A stretch of 36,226 nucleotides of DNA from Candidatus Kuenenia stuttgartensis (GCA_943329845.2 CALQFM020000041.1:1-36226), one strand, 5' to 3'; counted from the first letter of the stretch, positions 26,902 through 34,765 are shown. Made by a program: numbers and translations. Notes: generated by a model from the letters alone, not told the origin.

Positions 26902-27663
26902 TCAATCCACCGCCGCGACCTGGCCGCCGTCGACGACGATGTGGGCGGCGTTGATCCAGCCGCCGGCGGGGCTGGCGACGAACGCGATCACCCGGGCCAG
27001 TTCCTCGCCGGTGCCGAGGCGGCCGAGCGGGATCGACTTCTCCACCGAGGCGTAGAACTCGGGCATTTCCGTCTTGCGCTTGTCCCACGAGCCGCCCGGG
27101 AACCACACGGCACCGGGCGAGATGGCGTTGGCGCGGATTTGCTTCTTGCCGTATTTCTGCGCCAGCTCGTTGGCGTAGACGCGCATGGCGCCCTTGGCCG
27201 GACCATAGGACGATGACCGGCCGAAATAGTATTTCGACGCCATGGAACCGATGAAGGTGATGCTGGCGGCGTCCGACTCGGTTAGCGCCGCCTCGCATTC
27301 CTCGACCGCGCGCACGCCGGCCATCATGTCGACCTGGAAGCTGCGCTCCCAGCCGGCCTCGCCGCCGGTCAGGTCGAAACCGCTGGCGTTGTGGATCAGC
27401 ATGTCGCAGCCGCCCAGAGCCTTCAGCGCGTCGCGGCAGAACTGCCGGGTCTCCTCGCCGTTCTCCAGGTTGGCCGGCGCGCCATAAACCGTGCCCGGGC
27501 CGACCGCCTGCAGCTTCTCGACCGCCGCGGTGACGCCTTCGGCGCCGCGCGCGCAGAACGCCACATCGGCACCCTCGCTTCGCAGCAACAGGCCGGTGTA
27601 CCAGCCCATGCCGCGGCTGCCGCCAAGGATGATCGCCTTCTTGCCCTTTACGCCAAGGTCCAT
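26902..27663 (-). CDS. SDR family oxidoreductase
   Basis: The 253-residue product is a classical short-chain dehydrogenase/reductase. The Rossmann glycine motif is GGSRGMG (14-20), HNASG is the NNAG-equivalent (91-95), and the catalytic set is S140, Y153 and K157 (SSYGPAKGA). The C-terminal INAAHIVVDGGQ is usual for the family. It oxidises or reduces an alcohol/ketone with NAD(P). In the 4-hydroxyacyl-CoA and aromatic pathways such enzymes act on 3-hydroxyacyl-CoA or diols, but no evidence ties it to one here. It is transcribed toward, and convergent with, the SnoaL-like gene. Confidence 0.92.
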   Translation of the reverse strand: MDLGVKGKKAIILGGSRGMGWYTGLLLRSEGADVAFCARGAEGVTAAVEKLQAVGPGTVYGAPANLENGEETRQFCRDALKALGGCDMLIHNASGFDLTGGEAGWERSFQVDMMAGVRAVEECEAALTESDAASITFIGSMASKYYFGRSSSYGPAKGAMRVYANELAQKYGKKQIRANAISPGAVWFPGGSWDKRKTEMPEFYASVEKSIPLGRLGTGEELARVIAFVASPAGGWINAAHIVVDGGQVAAVD

Positions 27664-27805
27664 GTCGCTCTCCCGTTGTCTGGTTCGCCGCCAGATTACC
27701 CGTTCGGCGGTCGGAGAAAAGGCCCCTTACCAGCACAACTGCATAAATTCTCCCGATTGATTTGCATCATGGCCGGCGGGCCGGTGACAGGAGAGGCTCG
27801 CTTCG

Positions 27806-28210
27806 GTGGAAATGACGAGCGCGATACTCATGCTCCGGCGACTGGCGACATGGCTGGCGATCTTCTCGCTGGTGCTGCAGGCGATGCTGCCGGCGATGGC
27901 GTCCGCGCGGCCGGCGCCGCCTCCAGAAGGCATGATCCAGGTCTGCACGCCGGCCGGAATCATTCTGGTTCCCGGCAACGCGCCCCCAGCCGGCGGCGGC
28001 GAGCGGAGCAGCGGCGCTCTCCACGGCAAGGCATGCCACGCCTGCAACCCCTGCGGCGGCGCCCGCCGGCGCCGTGGCCGCCGCCTGCCTAGAGCGCGCC
28101 GATATCGGCGGTTTCCAGGATGCGCCTCGGATAGCCTTCCCGCGCCACGCGAATCATGGCGCGTCCCACCTGTTCGGTGGTCACGATGCTGCCGGGCCAC
28201 AGCCACTTGA
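27806..28210 (+). CDS. Small exported cysteine-containing protein (possible DUF2946-like, C-terminus doubtful)
   Basis: The open frame codes 134 residues. It begins with a signal-anchor-like LRRLATWLAIFSLVLQAML and a signal end ASARP, then VCTPAGIILVPG, and a cysteine group ACHACNPCGG near 76-85. That pattern recalls short DUF2946-type proteins. After CGG the frame turns into an Arg-rich tail (GGARRRRGRRLPRARR) and runs 122 bases into the opposite-strand gene, which is unusual. A one-base frameshift near 28055-28065 would instead give an alanine-rich end. The start at 27806 (GTG) follows GGAGAGG by nine bases; ATG at 27812 is an alternative. Function unknown. Confidence 0.5.
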   Translation: MEMTSAILMLRRLATWLAIFSLVLQAMLPAMASARPAPPPEGMIQVCTPAGIILVPGNAPPAGGGERSSGALHGKACHACNPCGGARRRRGRRLPRARRYRRFPGCASDSLPAPRESWRVPPVRWSRCCRATAT

Positions 28211-28745
28211 TCGGCCCGATCAGCGGCGCCGCCAGGGTATAAACAGCCCGATACACCGCTGATTTCGGCCGGATACCGTGCAGCGGCTGGATGATACCGG
28301 GACGGAACATATAGGCCCTGAACGGCAGCTTGAGCAGCGCGTTCTCGACCCTGCCCTTGACCCGCGCCCACATGATGCGGCCCTGCTCGGTCGAATCAGT
28401 GCCCCTGCCGGAGACATAGACGAAGGTCATGCCAGGGTTGAGGGTGACCAGCGCGTAGGCGGCCGCCATGGTGTAGTCGTGGGTGATCCGGGCATAGCGC
28501 GCCTCGCTCATGCCCGCCGAAGATACGCCCAGGCAGAAGAAGCAGGCGTCAGCGCCGTCCATGGCGGGTTCAATGGCGGAGAAATCCGTGAAGTCCTGGT
28601 GCACGACCTCGCGCAACTTCGGATCGCCTAGCCCCAGCGGCGTTCGCAGAACGGCGACGATCTCCGTCACCGCCGGGTCGCGCAGGCACTCGCGCAGGAC
28701 CCCTTGTCCGACCATCCCGCTCGCACCGAACAGGATCACTTTCAT
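28089..28745 (-). CDS. NAD(P)-binding, atypical SDR-type protein
   Basis: The 218-residue protein starts with a Rossmann motif MKVILFGASGMVGQGVLREC, as in NAD(P)H-binding (NmrA/TIP30-like) extended SDRs. It lacks the YxxxK catalytic pair in the usual place and contains VYVSGRGTDSTEQG and FRPGIIQPLHGI. Such proteins are often redox sensors or epimerase-like enzymes; the substrate is unknown. The ATG at 28745 follows GGAGA at a good distance; an ATG two codons upstream overlaps the same GGAG site. The gene runs downstream of tRNA-Leu on the same strand. Confidence 0.87.
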   Translation of the reverse strand: MKVILFGASGMVGQGVLRECLRDPAVTEIVAVLRTPLGLGDPKLREVVHQDFTDFSAIEPAMDGADACFFCLGVSSAGMSEARYARITHDYTMAAAYALVTLNPGMTFVYVSGRGTDSTEQGRIMWARVKGRVENALLKLPFRAYMFRPGIIQPLHGIRPKSAVYRAVYTLAAPLIGPIKWLWPGSIVTTEQVGRAMIRVAREGYPRRILETADIGAL

Positions 28746-28849
28746 GGACATCTCCAGGCCAGGAACCACAGGGTCAGGAGTCTAGAGCCCGATCGGGAAG
28801 CCAGTAGGGCCAGTTTCGCCGGGCAGCCATGAGAGACCGCCGGGGACTT

Positions 28850-28936
28850 TGGTGCGAGCGGCGGGAATCGAACCCGCAAGCCCTGACGGGCGAGGGATTT
28901 TAAGTCCCTTGTGTCTACCAGTTCCACCACGCTCGC
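28850..28936 (-). tRNA. tRNA-Leu (UAA anticodon)
   Basis: Read on the minus strand, a 7-bp acceptor stem (GCGAGCG with CGCTCGC) is completed by discriminator A and an encoded CCA at 28850-28853. The anticodon stem AGGGA/TCCCT encloses the loop CTTAAAA, giving anticodon TAA. The long variable arm (CGCCCGTCAGGGCT) makes it a class II tRNA, as expected for leucine. The T arm is GCGGGTTCGATTCCCGC. The length is 87 nt including CCA. Confidence 0.96.
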
Positions 28937-28997
28937 GTGCCCGCAAACCTATGCGAGCGGCGCGGTGGCGTAAAGCGATGGCACTCGGTTGGCGCAA

Positions 28998-29110
28998 GGC
29001 CTGCCGGGGTCTGCCCTGAACGATGCCGCGCGCGGTCGGAGAGTGTGAGCGGGTCGGCTCCCCATCCGGCGCGTACCACGCGGCATGTTCAGGGCAGACC
29101 GCGGCAGGCC
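28998..29110. repeat. Inverted-repeat element, family D
   Basis: Arms of 24 bp at 28998-29021 and 29087-29110 are complementary with one mismatch (GTCTGCCCTGAAC and its complement are the core). The complementarity continues inward through TGCCGCG and CGCGGCA. The element is about 113 bp and lies just upstream of tRNA-Leu. It carries no open frame that I would support. Confidence 0.82.
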
Positions 29111-29146
29111 CGGACCTCTGACGTGAGAGATCTTGGGGGACTACCG

Positions 29147-29202
29147 GGACCGGAGCGGGCTCCGGTCCTTGGGCCGTCGTGGAACCGGAGCGGACTCCGG
29201 CC
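29147..29202. repeat. Two tandem similar hairpins
   Basis: Two near-identical 22-base palindromes occur in direct order: 29147-29168 with ACCGGAGCGGGCTCCGGT, and 29181-29202 with ACCGGAGCGGACTCCGG. Each folds into a CCGGAGC/GCTCCGG-type stem. They lie downstream of the lipoprotein gene (minus) and could end its transcript, but no T run follows. Confidence 0.6.
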
Positions 29203-29230
29203 CTGTCCTGTGTGTCGCTGGTGCCGGCGA

Positions 29231-29596
29231 TCAGCCGCAGATCCACCACTGGCACTTCACCGCGCGGGCCTGGGTCTCATTGGCGCCGCAGGTGTGGGCC
29301 ACTTCCTCGGCCATGCGCCAGTGCGCCTGCGGACCGGTCTGCGCCTTGCGGCCTTCGGCGGTCTTCGGGTCGAATTTGGCCGGCATCAGGATCGTGCCGC
29401 CCGCCATCGGGCCGGCGGGAGTCCAGGCGGCGCCTTCGCGGTTGCCGTACACGACGACCGGCTGGGCCGACGGGCACTGCAGACCGGTGACCTTGGTGGT
29501 CAGCGCCTGCATCTCGGCGATGTTGTTCGAGGCCGGGGTCTCGGCGCAGGCCGCAAGGAGGCTGACCGCCGCGAGGGCGGGAATGATCGTCTTCAT
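29231..29596 (-). CDS. Small putative lipoprotein
   Basis: I do not recognise a family. The 121-residue protein starts with a lipoprotein signal (MKTIIPALAAVSLLAACAE; lipobox LAAC, lipidated cysteine at residue 17). The mature part has cysteines in LQCPSAQ, HTCGAN, KCQWW and ICG, so two disulfides are possible. An AGGA element precedes the ATG. The upstream 5' region is long and structured (see 29724-29917). It probably resides in the periplasm, attached to a membrane. Confidence 0.77.
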   Translation of the reverse strand: MKTIIPALAAVSLLAACAETPASNNIAEMQALTTKVTGLQCPSAQPVVVYGNREGAAWTPAGPMAGGTILMPAKFDPKTAEGRKAQTGPQAHWRMAEEVAHTCGANETQARAVKCQWWICG

Positions 29597-30236
29597 GGTG
29601 TTGTCCTCGTCAGTTGCGGGCAGGCGGCGCCTGTCCGGTGTTGGTCGTTTCGGTCGCGTCTTGCGGGAAGCGTTGGCCCCGCCGTGCCCGCTCAGTGCGG
29701 ACAGTCGCCACCGACTTTTCGACCAACCTGCCCGCCGGTCGTAACGGCAGGCATCAGATGGATTTCATCCCTGCTCCGGTCCGGTGCGTTGGCACCGGCC
29801 CAAGCCCGAACGGGTCTGAAACTCGGGAGGTTACCGAACCCTGCCCCCATAGAGGAGGACCCTGTATCCCTTTGGAACCCGATGTGTTGGCCGTGGTGGC
29901 TCCGTGAGGACAGGTTGTAGAGAAACTTCAAATTTTATGTAACTTTAAATTGTGTCGGAATTTCGCCACATTCCCCAATTTGAGCCATACATCAAAAAAT
30001 ATGAATATTACCAATCATTTGACCATACAACCTGAAATTGATATCGGCTCATTTGCGACGAAATATGGCTCTCGTAAGGCGCGAACACTCACCGACCCGT
30101 GGTTGCAATAGCGCGCCTGAGGCTGCTGGAAGCACGAGATTCGGACTCGAATCGCCGTATGTGCGATGCGACTCGATCCAAAATTGCTGCGACGGCTGAG
30201 CGTCGATGCGTCGCCGGTCGACGAGGCTGTCCCGAC
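29597..30236. other. 640-bp gene-free region with hairpins and an AT-rich block
   Basis: No coding frame that I would support lies here. From 29600 to 29920 the sequence is GC-rich and full of short hairpins, such as CCGGTGC/GCACCGG at 29781-29798 and GGTT/AACC near 29830. From about 29925 to 30080 it turns sharply AT-rich. From 30085 to 30236 it returns to normal composition. The flanking genes, the lipoprotein and the cinA-like gene, are both on the minus strand. Confidence 0.7.
29724..29917 (-). ncRNA. Possible structured RNA of about 190 nt
   Basis: On the minus strand the segment opens with CAACCTG (29911-29917) and closes with CAGGTTG (29724-29730), a 7-bp closing pair that encloses several local hairpins. 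An AT-rich stretch with TAAAAT (29932-29937) lies just upstream and could serve as its -10 box, but no convincing -35 box is seen. I tested 6S RNA, tmRNA, SRP RNA, RNase P and cobalamin or SAM riboswitches by their known motifs and could not match any. It might equally be a long leader of the lipoprotein gene. Confidence 0.3.
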
Positions 30237-30998
30237 TCAGGCGGATTCCTCGAACTGGGGCTTCCCGCCCAGTGCATCGGCCATATCGAAGACCTCCTGC
30301 GCCAATCTGGCGTTGAGAGCCTCGTCAGTGGACCGGATGACGATGCTGGTGCCACCCTTGCCCTGCCGGTAGAACGGATACGAACCGATGTCCGCCGTGG
30401 GATTGCGGATCTGCATGTCCCTGAGACCCGCGGCGACGAGGCTTTCCGCCAGATGCAGCAGCACCGAGCGCGACCTGACGGGCAATCCGCCGGTCAGCCG
30501 GTGCTTCAGGCTTTCCAGCATCGCCTGCATGATCAGCGGGATGCCCGCGAGCACGAAGACATTCTCCATCTGGAAGCCCGGCGCCTTGGAGATCGGGTTA
30601 TCGACCAGCCTGGCGCCGCGCGGGGTGCACGCCATCCGGGCGCGCGCGGAGGTCAGACCTTCGGGGCCGTAATATTCCTTCAGGATCTCGTGCGCCTCGG
30701 GATGCAGCTCCCACGGCACGCCGAACGCCTTGGCGATCGATTCGGCGGTGATGTCGTCATGGGTGGGCCCGATGCCGCCGGTGGTGAACACGTAGTCGAA
30801 CTTCGGGCGCACCTCGTTCACCGTGCCAACGATGGTGTCCTCGATATCGGGGATCACGCGGGTCTCGGTGAGCTGGATGCCGCACTGGTCGTTCAGCCAC
30901 TTGGCCAGATACGCCAGGTTGGCGTCCTGGGTCCGGCCGGACAGGATTTCATTGCCGATGATGATCAGGCAGGCGGAGACTTTATTCGGTTCTGTCAT
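30237..30998 (-). CDS. Molybdopterin-binding (CinA N-terminal/MoCF) domain protein
   Basis: The 253-residue protein matches the N-terminal, molybdopterin-binding-like half of CinA: ACLIIIGNEILSGRTQDANL, then DYVFTTGGIGPTHDDITAESIAKAFG, and LAGIPLIM. The C-terminal nicotinamide-nucleotide deamidase domain of full CinA is absent, so it belongs to the short alphaproteobacterial competence/damage-inducible protein A-like group. Biochemical function is not established. No clear ribosome-binding site precedes the ATG at 30998. Divergent placement near sfsA is familiar for this protein, but here a VWA cassette lies between them. Confidence 0.9.
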   Translation of the reverse strand: MTEPNKVSACLIIIGNEILSGRTQDANLAYLAKWLNDQCGIQLTETRVIPDIEDTIVGTVNEVRPKFDYVFTTGGIGPTHDDITAESIAKAFGVPWELHPEAHEILKEYYGPEGLTSARARMACTPRGARLVDNPISKAPGFQMENVFVLAGIPLIMQAMLESLKHRLTGGLPVRSRSVLLHLAESLVAAGLRDMQIRNPTADIGSYPFYRQGKGGTSIVIRSTDEALNARLAQEVFDMADALGGKPQFEESA

Positions 30999-31036
30999 GC
31001 GGCATTTATATCAAGGCGCCGGTAACGGCGACACGG

Positions 31037-31067
31037 CAAAACGGCCGGAAGTATCACTTCCGGCCGT
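31037..31067 (-). terminator. Rho-independent terminator of the VWA lipoprotein operon
   Basis: A perfect 12-bp stem (31056-31067 with 31041-31052) and three-base loop are followed on the minus strand by four T residues (31038-31041). It ends transcription coming from the VWA lipoprotein gene before the cinA-like gene. Confidence 0.83.
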
Positions 31068-31070
31068 CCC

Positions 31071-31160
31071 ACATCATCCCGCTCCCGGATCAAATCCGAG
31101 AGCGGAAAGATGATGGTCTCCAGAACGAGCTAGAGCAGCTTGCCTTGCAAGCTGCTCTAG
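31071..31160. repeat. Two adjacent palindromes, one with 14-bp perfect arms
   Basis: A perfect inverted repeat at 31130-31143 and 31147-31160 (CTAGAGCAGCTTGC and its complement, with loop CTT) ends in CTAG on both sides. Next to it, 31071-31116 forms an imperfect stem (CATCAT...CGCTC with GAGCG...GATGATG). Together with the terminator at 31041-31067 there are three stems in 120 bp. The CTAGAGCA end resembles the IS630-type terminus at 135-147. Confidence 0.68.
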
Positions 31161-31206
31161 CGGGCGCGCGCCCCCGAGGGAGGGGGAAACAGAGGCGCGC
31201 TGAAAC

Positions 31207-33042
31207 CTAGTCGATCGGCGCCTGGCTCGTCTTCGTGCCGCCGTCGAGCGCGGCGGCGGTCTTCACCAGATTGACGAATTCAACGCGGTAGCCCTGGGAG
31301 TCGTTGCCACGGCCTTCCGAGGCCAGCGCCGCGATGCGCTCATAGCCGAAATCGCCCAGATAGGCGCCGTGGCGCAGTTTCTGGCCGAAGGCGGCGACGG
31401 CGGCGGCGAACTTGAAGTCGGGCGACGCCGGACCGGCCTTGTCCAGCATGGCGCGGGCCAGCGGGATCTCGATCAGCTTCGAGCTATCCTCGCTGGGCAG
31501 CTTGTAGCGCAGCTTGACGAAGGCGAACTCCTTGGCCGACGGCGCGGCCGCGGCGGTCGGCGTCGAATAGCGCAGCGGGTCCATCCTCAGGCCCTTGCCG
31601 CCCACCAGCGCGACCTCGTAGAGCGCGGTCACCGTGTGGCCGGCGCCGATATCGCCCGCGTCGATCTTGTCGTTGTTGAAGTCCTCGGTCTTCAGCATGC
31701 GGTTCTCGTAGCCGATCAGCCGGTACTCGGCGACGACCGCCGGGTTGAACTCGATCTGGATCTTGGTGTCCTTGGCGATGGTGAACAGGGTCGACCCGGC
31801 CTGCTCGACCAGCACTTTCCGCGCCTCCTGGATGGTGTCGATATAGGCGTAGGTGCCATTGCCGACGTTGGAGAGCTGCTCGGTCATCTCGTCGTTCAGG
31901 TTGCCGGTACCGAAGCCCAGCACCGACAGCGACACGCCCGTGGACCGCTGGCGCGCGACATAGTCCTTCAGCGTGTCGACGCGGGTGTCGCCGACGTTGA
32001 AGTCGCCGTCGGTCGCCAGGATGATCCGGTTGATGCCGCCCTTAATGAACGACTTCTGCGCCATGGCGTAGGCCAGGCTGATCCCCTGCCCGCCTGCCGT
32101 GGAGCCGCCGGCCTGCAGCTGCTCCAGCGCGGCGAGGACGGCGGCACGGTCGCTGCCCGGTGTCGGCTCGAGGACGACGCCGGCCGCGCCGGCATAGACC
32201 ACCATGGAGATGCGGTCATCGTCGCGCAGCTGGTTGGTGAGCATCTTCAGCGACGACACCAGCAGCGGCAGCTTGTCGGCCGAGTTCATGGAGCCCGACA
32301 CGTCGATCAGGAACACCAGATTGGCCGGCGGCCGCGCGTTCTTCGGCGCTTCGTAGCCTTTCAGGCCGACCTTCAGCAGGTAGGTCTCCGGATTCCACGG
32401 CGTGCGCGCCACCTCGGTGGAGACCGCGAACGGCCGCGACCTGTCGCCGGGCGGCTGGTAGGCGTAGTCGAAATAGTTGACCAGTTCCTCGACCCGCACG
32501 GCGTCGGCCGGCGGCAACGAGCCCTGGTTCAGGTAGCGGCGCACGTTGGAGTAGGCGCCAGTGTCGACGTCGACGCTGAAGGTCGAGACCGGCTCGGCCG
32601 CGGCCTGCTTCACCGGGTTGCCCTCCATGTGGGCATAGTTCTCGGTGTTCTGTGGCTGCTGCTGGTAACGGTAGAAGTCCGCCATGCTGCCGACCGCGAT
32701 GCCAGGCGCAGCGGCGACCTTGGCGCGCTTGTCATACATCCCGCCAAACTGGGGCTTGTAGTCGGGCGGAGGCGGTGGCGGCGCATTCGAGCGCTTGGCC
32801 TCGTTGGTGACGCTCTGGATCGCGGTGGTCGTGGGCGCCGACTGGAATGAAATCTCCGGTTCGGCGGGCGCCTCGGCCACCGGGCCGTCATCACGCCCGA
32901 CGGGAACGACTTCCTGCCGCGGCGGAGGCGTCGCGTCGGAGGCGGTTTCCTTGTCCTTCACCGAGCAGGCCGCGAGGCTGGCCACGCTGATGGAAAGGGC
33001 GAAGGCGAACGTAAGGCGGACGAAAGGATGGCGTTGGCTCAT
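31207..33042 (-). CDS. VWA-domain lipoprotein (YfbK-like)
   Basis: The 611-residue protein begins with a lipoprotein signal (LTFAFALSISVASLAAC, lipobox LAAC) and a proline-rich linker (APPPPPPDYKP near 90-100). The N-terminal YfbK-type domain shows FSVDVDTGAYSNVRRYLNQG. A VWA domain follows with MIDAS motif DVSGS (in VFLIDVSGSMNSADK), LATDGDFNVG and GTGNLNDEMTEQLSNVGNGTYAYID, and a C-terminal DUF3520-type region ends it. It is probably periplasmic, tethered to a membrane. I chose ATG 33042 because GGGGAG precedes it and the signal starts there; an ATG at 33108 after AAGGAG would add 22 residues before the signal. Two small membrane-protein genes lie upstream in the same direction. Function unknown. 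Confidence 0.9.
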   Translation of the reverse strand: MSQRHPFVRLTFAFALSISVASLAACSVKDKETASDATPPPRQEVVPVGRDDGPVAEAPAEPEISFQSAPTTTAIQSVTNEAKRSNAPPPPPPDYKPQFGGMYDKRAKVAAAPGIAVGSMADFYRYQQQPQNTENYAHMEGNPVKQAAAEPVSTFSVDVDTGAYSNVRRYLNQGSLPPADAVRVEELVNYFDYAYQPPGDRSRPFAVSTEVARTPWNPETYLLKVGLKGYEAPKNARPPANLVFLIDVSGSMNSADKLPLLVSSLKMLTNQLRDDDRISMVVYAGAAGVVLEPTPGSDRAAVLAALEQLQAGGSTAGGQGISLAYAMAQKSFIKGGINRIILATDGDFNVGDTRVDTLKDYVARQRSTGVSLSVLGFGTGNLNDEMTEQLSNVGNGTYAYIDTIQEARKVLVEQAGSTLFTIAKDTKIQIEFNPAVVAEYRLIGYENRMLKTEDFNNDKIDAGDIGAGHTVTALYEVALVGGKGLRMDPLRYSTPTAAAAPSAKEFAFVKLRYKLPSEDSSKLIEIPLARAMLDKAGPASPDFKFAAAVAAFGQKLRHGAYLGDFGYERIAALASEGRGNDSQGYRVEFVNLVKTAAALDGGTKTSQAPID

Positions 33043-33160
33043 GGCAAAACTCCCCAGCCACTCGATGGTGGCGTGATACCGCTCAATCCCCCGAGATGGA
33101 TGTGTCATCGGGTTGCTCCTTTTCCAGTGGGTGGGTGAAAGTCTTCCGAAATGTCATCGG

Positions 33161-33403
33161 TCATTCTTCGACCGTGACTTCTTGAGTGCCGGATAGCGGC
33201 ACTTTGAACTTCGGCGGATAGGGGAGTTCCGGCAGATCCCAAAATTCCGCACAGGAAAAGCGCGTGATTGGCAGGGGCTTCAATGGGTCTATCGCGGTTG
33301 GTATCTTGGCCGTGAGTGCAATACCCACAGGCATGGTCAGGGCCCAGACAGCCAGCGTTGCCATCAGACACATCTCCATCGCAGGCAGAATCGTGGTCCG
33401 CAT
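33161..33403 (-). CDS. Small membrane-anchored protein of unknown function
   Basis: I do not recognise a family. The 80-residue product has one hydrophobic helix (about 10-31: EMCLMATLAVWALTMPVGIAL) followed by a proline-rich exposed part (PLKPLPITRFSCAEFW, LPELPYPPKFKVPL). GGAGG with good spacing precedes the ATG, which supports translation. It lies between the VWA lipoprotein gene and another small protein gene, all in the same direction, so it is likely part of the same operon. It could be a partner or accessory of the lipoprotein. Confidence 0.67.
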   Translation of the reverse strand: MRTTILPAMEMCLMATLAVWALTMPVGIALTAKIPTAIDPLKPLPITRFSCAEFWDLPELPYPPKFKVPLSGTQEVTVEE

Positions 33404-33469
33404 CTCACCCTCCAGGCCTTTGTCTCGCTTGTCCCACGCGCTTAGGCGCGGGCAGGTTCGCTCGGTCGC

Positions 33470-33880
33470 TTACTGCGGCGTTGGCATTTCTCTCGGTTCC
33501 ATCAGGTAGGCGAACACGCCGACGGGCGGGGGATCGGCGATGGCCAGCCCGATCACCAGCACGGGCCATGCAATAATCAGAGTGATGAGACAGGAGCCGG
33601 CCGCCGAAACGATCGCCCGAAGCGGGCTGCCGGATACATCGTCATTCATCCGGAAGTTCCTATGCCGGGCCTGCCGGGCGGGGCGGCCGGGGTATTTCCA
33701 CCCCCGTCCGCCGCCGCCCCGCCTGCCCGCGGCCGGTGCGGTCTGGTGGCGGGCCTGTCCAAAGCCGCCGCCGGATGGGCTCGCCAATGAGCCCGCCGCA
33801 CCGGCTTTTGCGGCGACGGAAAATACGGTGCCGCCGCGCAGCCTGTTGGCTTGATGTGTGGTGTGTGAGAGTCTTTGCAT
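33470..33880 (-). CDS. Small protein with a C-terminal membrane helix
   Basis: The gene can code 136 residues. The N-terminal half is low-complexity and Gly/Arg-rich (GGGFGQARHQTAPAAGRRGGGGRGW), and the C-terminal part has one membrane helix (SCLITLIIAWPVLVIGLAIA) near 98-117. The start at 33880 follows a very strong GGGGAGGAG, but a shorter 59-residue version starting MNDDVSG at 33649 contains all of the plausible protein and may be the true product. It heads the VWA lipoprotein operon. No family recognised. Confidence 0.5.
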   Translation of the reverse strand: MQRLSHTTHQANRLRGGTVFSVAAKAGAAGSLASPSGGGFGQARHQTAPAAGRRGGGGRGWKYPGRPARQARHRNFRMNDDVSGSPLRAIVSAAGSCLITLIIAWPVLVIGLAIADPPPVGVFAYLMEPREMPTPQ

Positions 33881-34040
33881 CGGGTCTCCTCCCCAGGAGC
33901 CATTGCGCGTTAACATATTGAAAATGTTACTCCTCGCAGCGGCGCTTACCCGTTAACTCGGGTTCATGAAGGCCGTTTGCGGATTAATTCGCGTTCATGC
34001 CGGGATTGCGTGGCGCATCAGGCACTTATAGGGTTCCGGC

Positions 34041-34742
34041 ATGAAGTTTCATGCTCCCCTGGTGCGCGGCACCCTGGTCCAACGTTACAAAAGGTTCATG
34101 GCCGACGTGGTGCTCGACACCGGCGAGACCATCACCGCGCACTGCGCCAATTCCGGCGCCATGGCCGGGCTGAAGGCGCCGGGCTCCATCGTCTGGCTGT
34201 CGCCGGCCGCCAACCCGGACCGCAAGCTGAGATACTCCTGGGAACTGATCGAAGCCGATGGCGACCTGGTCGGCATCAACACCGCCTGGCCCAACCACAT
34301 CGTCGCCGAGGCGATCAAGGCGGGCGCCATCGAAGCGCTGTCCGGCTATGCGACCCTGCGCCAGGAGGTAAAGTACGGAAAAAACTCACGCATCGACATC
34401 CTGCTGGAAGACCCGGAAAGGCCGCCCTGCTACGTGGAGGTGAAAAACGTCCACCTGCGCCGTGACGGGACGCTGGCCGAGTTCCCCGACGCGGTGACCG
34501 AGCGCGGCGCCAAGCATCTTGTCGAGCTGGGCGACATGGTCGAGGCCGGACACCGGGCGGTGATGCTCTATCTGGTCCAGCGCATGGACTGCGACCGATT
34601 TGCAATCGCCGCCGACGTCGACCCGGCGTATGATAGGGGTTTGCGGGTGGCCCGCGAGCGGGGCGTTGAAGTGCTTTGCTATGCCTGCAGGCTGACCACC
34701 GACGAAATCACCGTTGACCGGGCGCTCGATCTCGCTATCTAA
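34041..34742 (+). CDS. sfsA: SfsA (sugar fermentation stimulation protein homologue)
   Basis: The 233-residue protein is a full-length Sfs[21 protein letters not shown] at the OB-like N-terminus, [28 protein letters not shown], and the nuclease-like core [15 protein letters not shown] with [25 protein letters not shown] and VLCYACRL. It was linked to maltose metabolism regulation in E. coli; the real biochemical role is uncertain, and the core resembles PD-(D/E)XK nucleases. The gene precedes map by 23 bp, an arrangement common in alphaproteobacteria (sfsA-map-radC). Confidence 0.95.
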   Translation: MKFHAPLVRGTLVQRYKRFMADVVLDTGETITAHCANSGAMAGLKAPGSIVWLSPAANPDRKLRYSWELIEADGDLVGINTAWPNHIVAEAIKAGAIEALSGYATLRQEVKYGKNSRIDILLEDPERPPCYVEVKNVHLRRDGTLAEFPDAVTERGAKHLVELGDMVEAGHRAVMLYLVQRMDCDRFAIAADVDPAYDRGLRVARERGVEVLCYACRLTTDEITVDRALDLAI

Positions 34743-34765
34743 GCGCTGGGTTTGAAGGGTACAGA

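Noticed and set aside
29724-29917. 6S RNA, tmRNA, SRP RNA or RNase P RNA
   Set aside because: None of their conserved motifs is seen on either strand; it is kept only as an unnamed candidate.
30089-30355. 88-codon minus-strand open frame near the cinA-like gene end
   Set aside because: It overlaps the cinA-like gene in another frame and is rich in Ser/Arg, typical of a shadow.
33105-33371. 88-codon minus-strand open frame
   Set aside because: It overlaps the better-supported 80-residue gene in another frame and has no signal or similarity.
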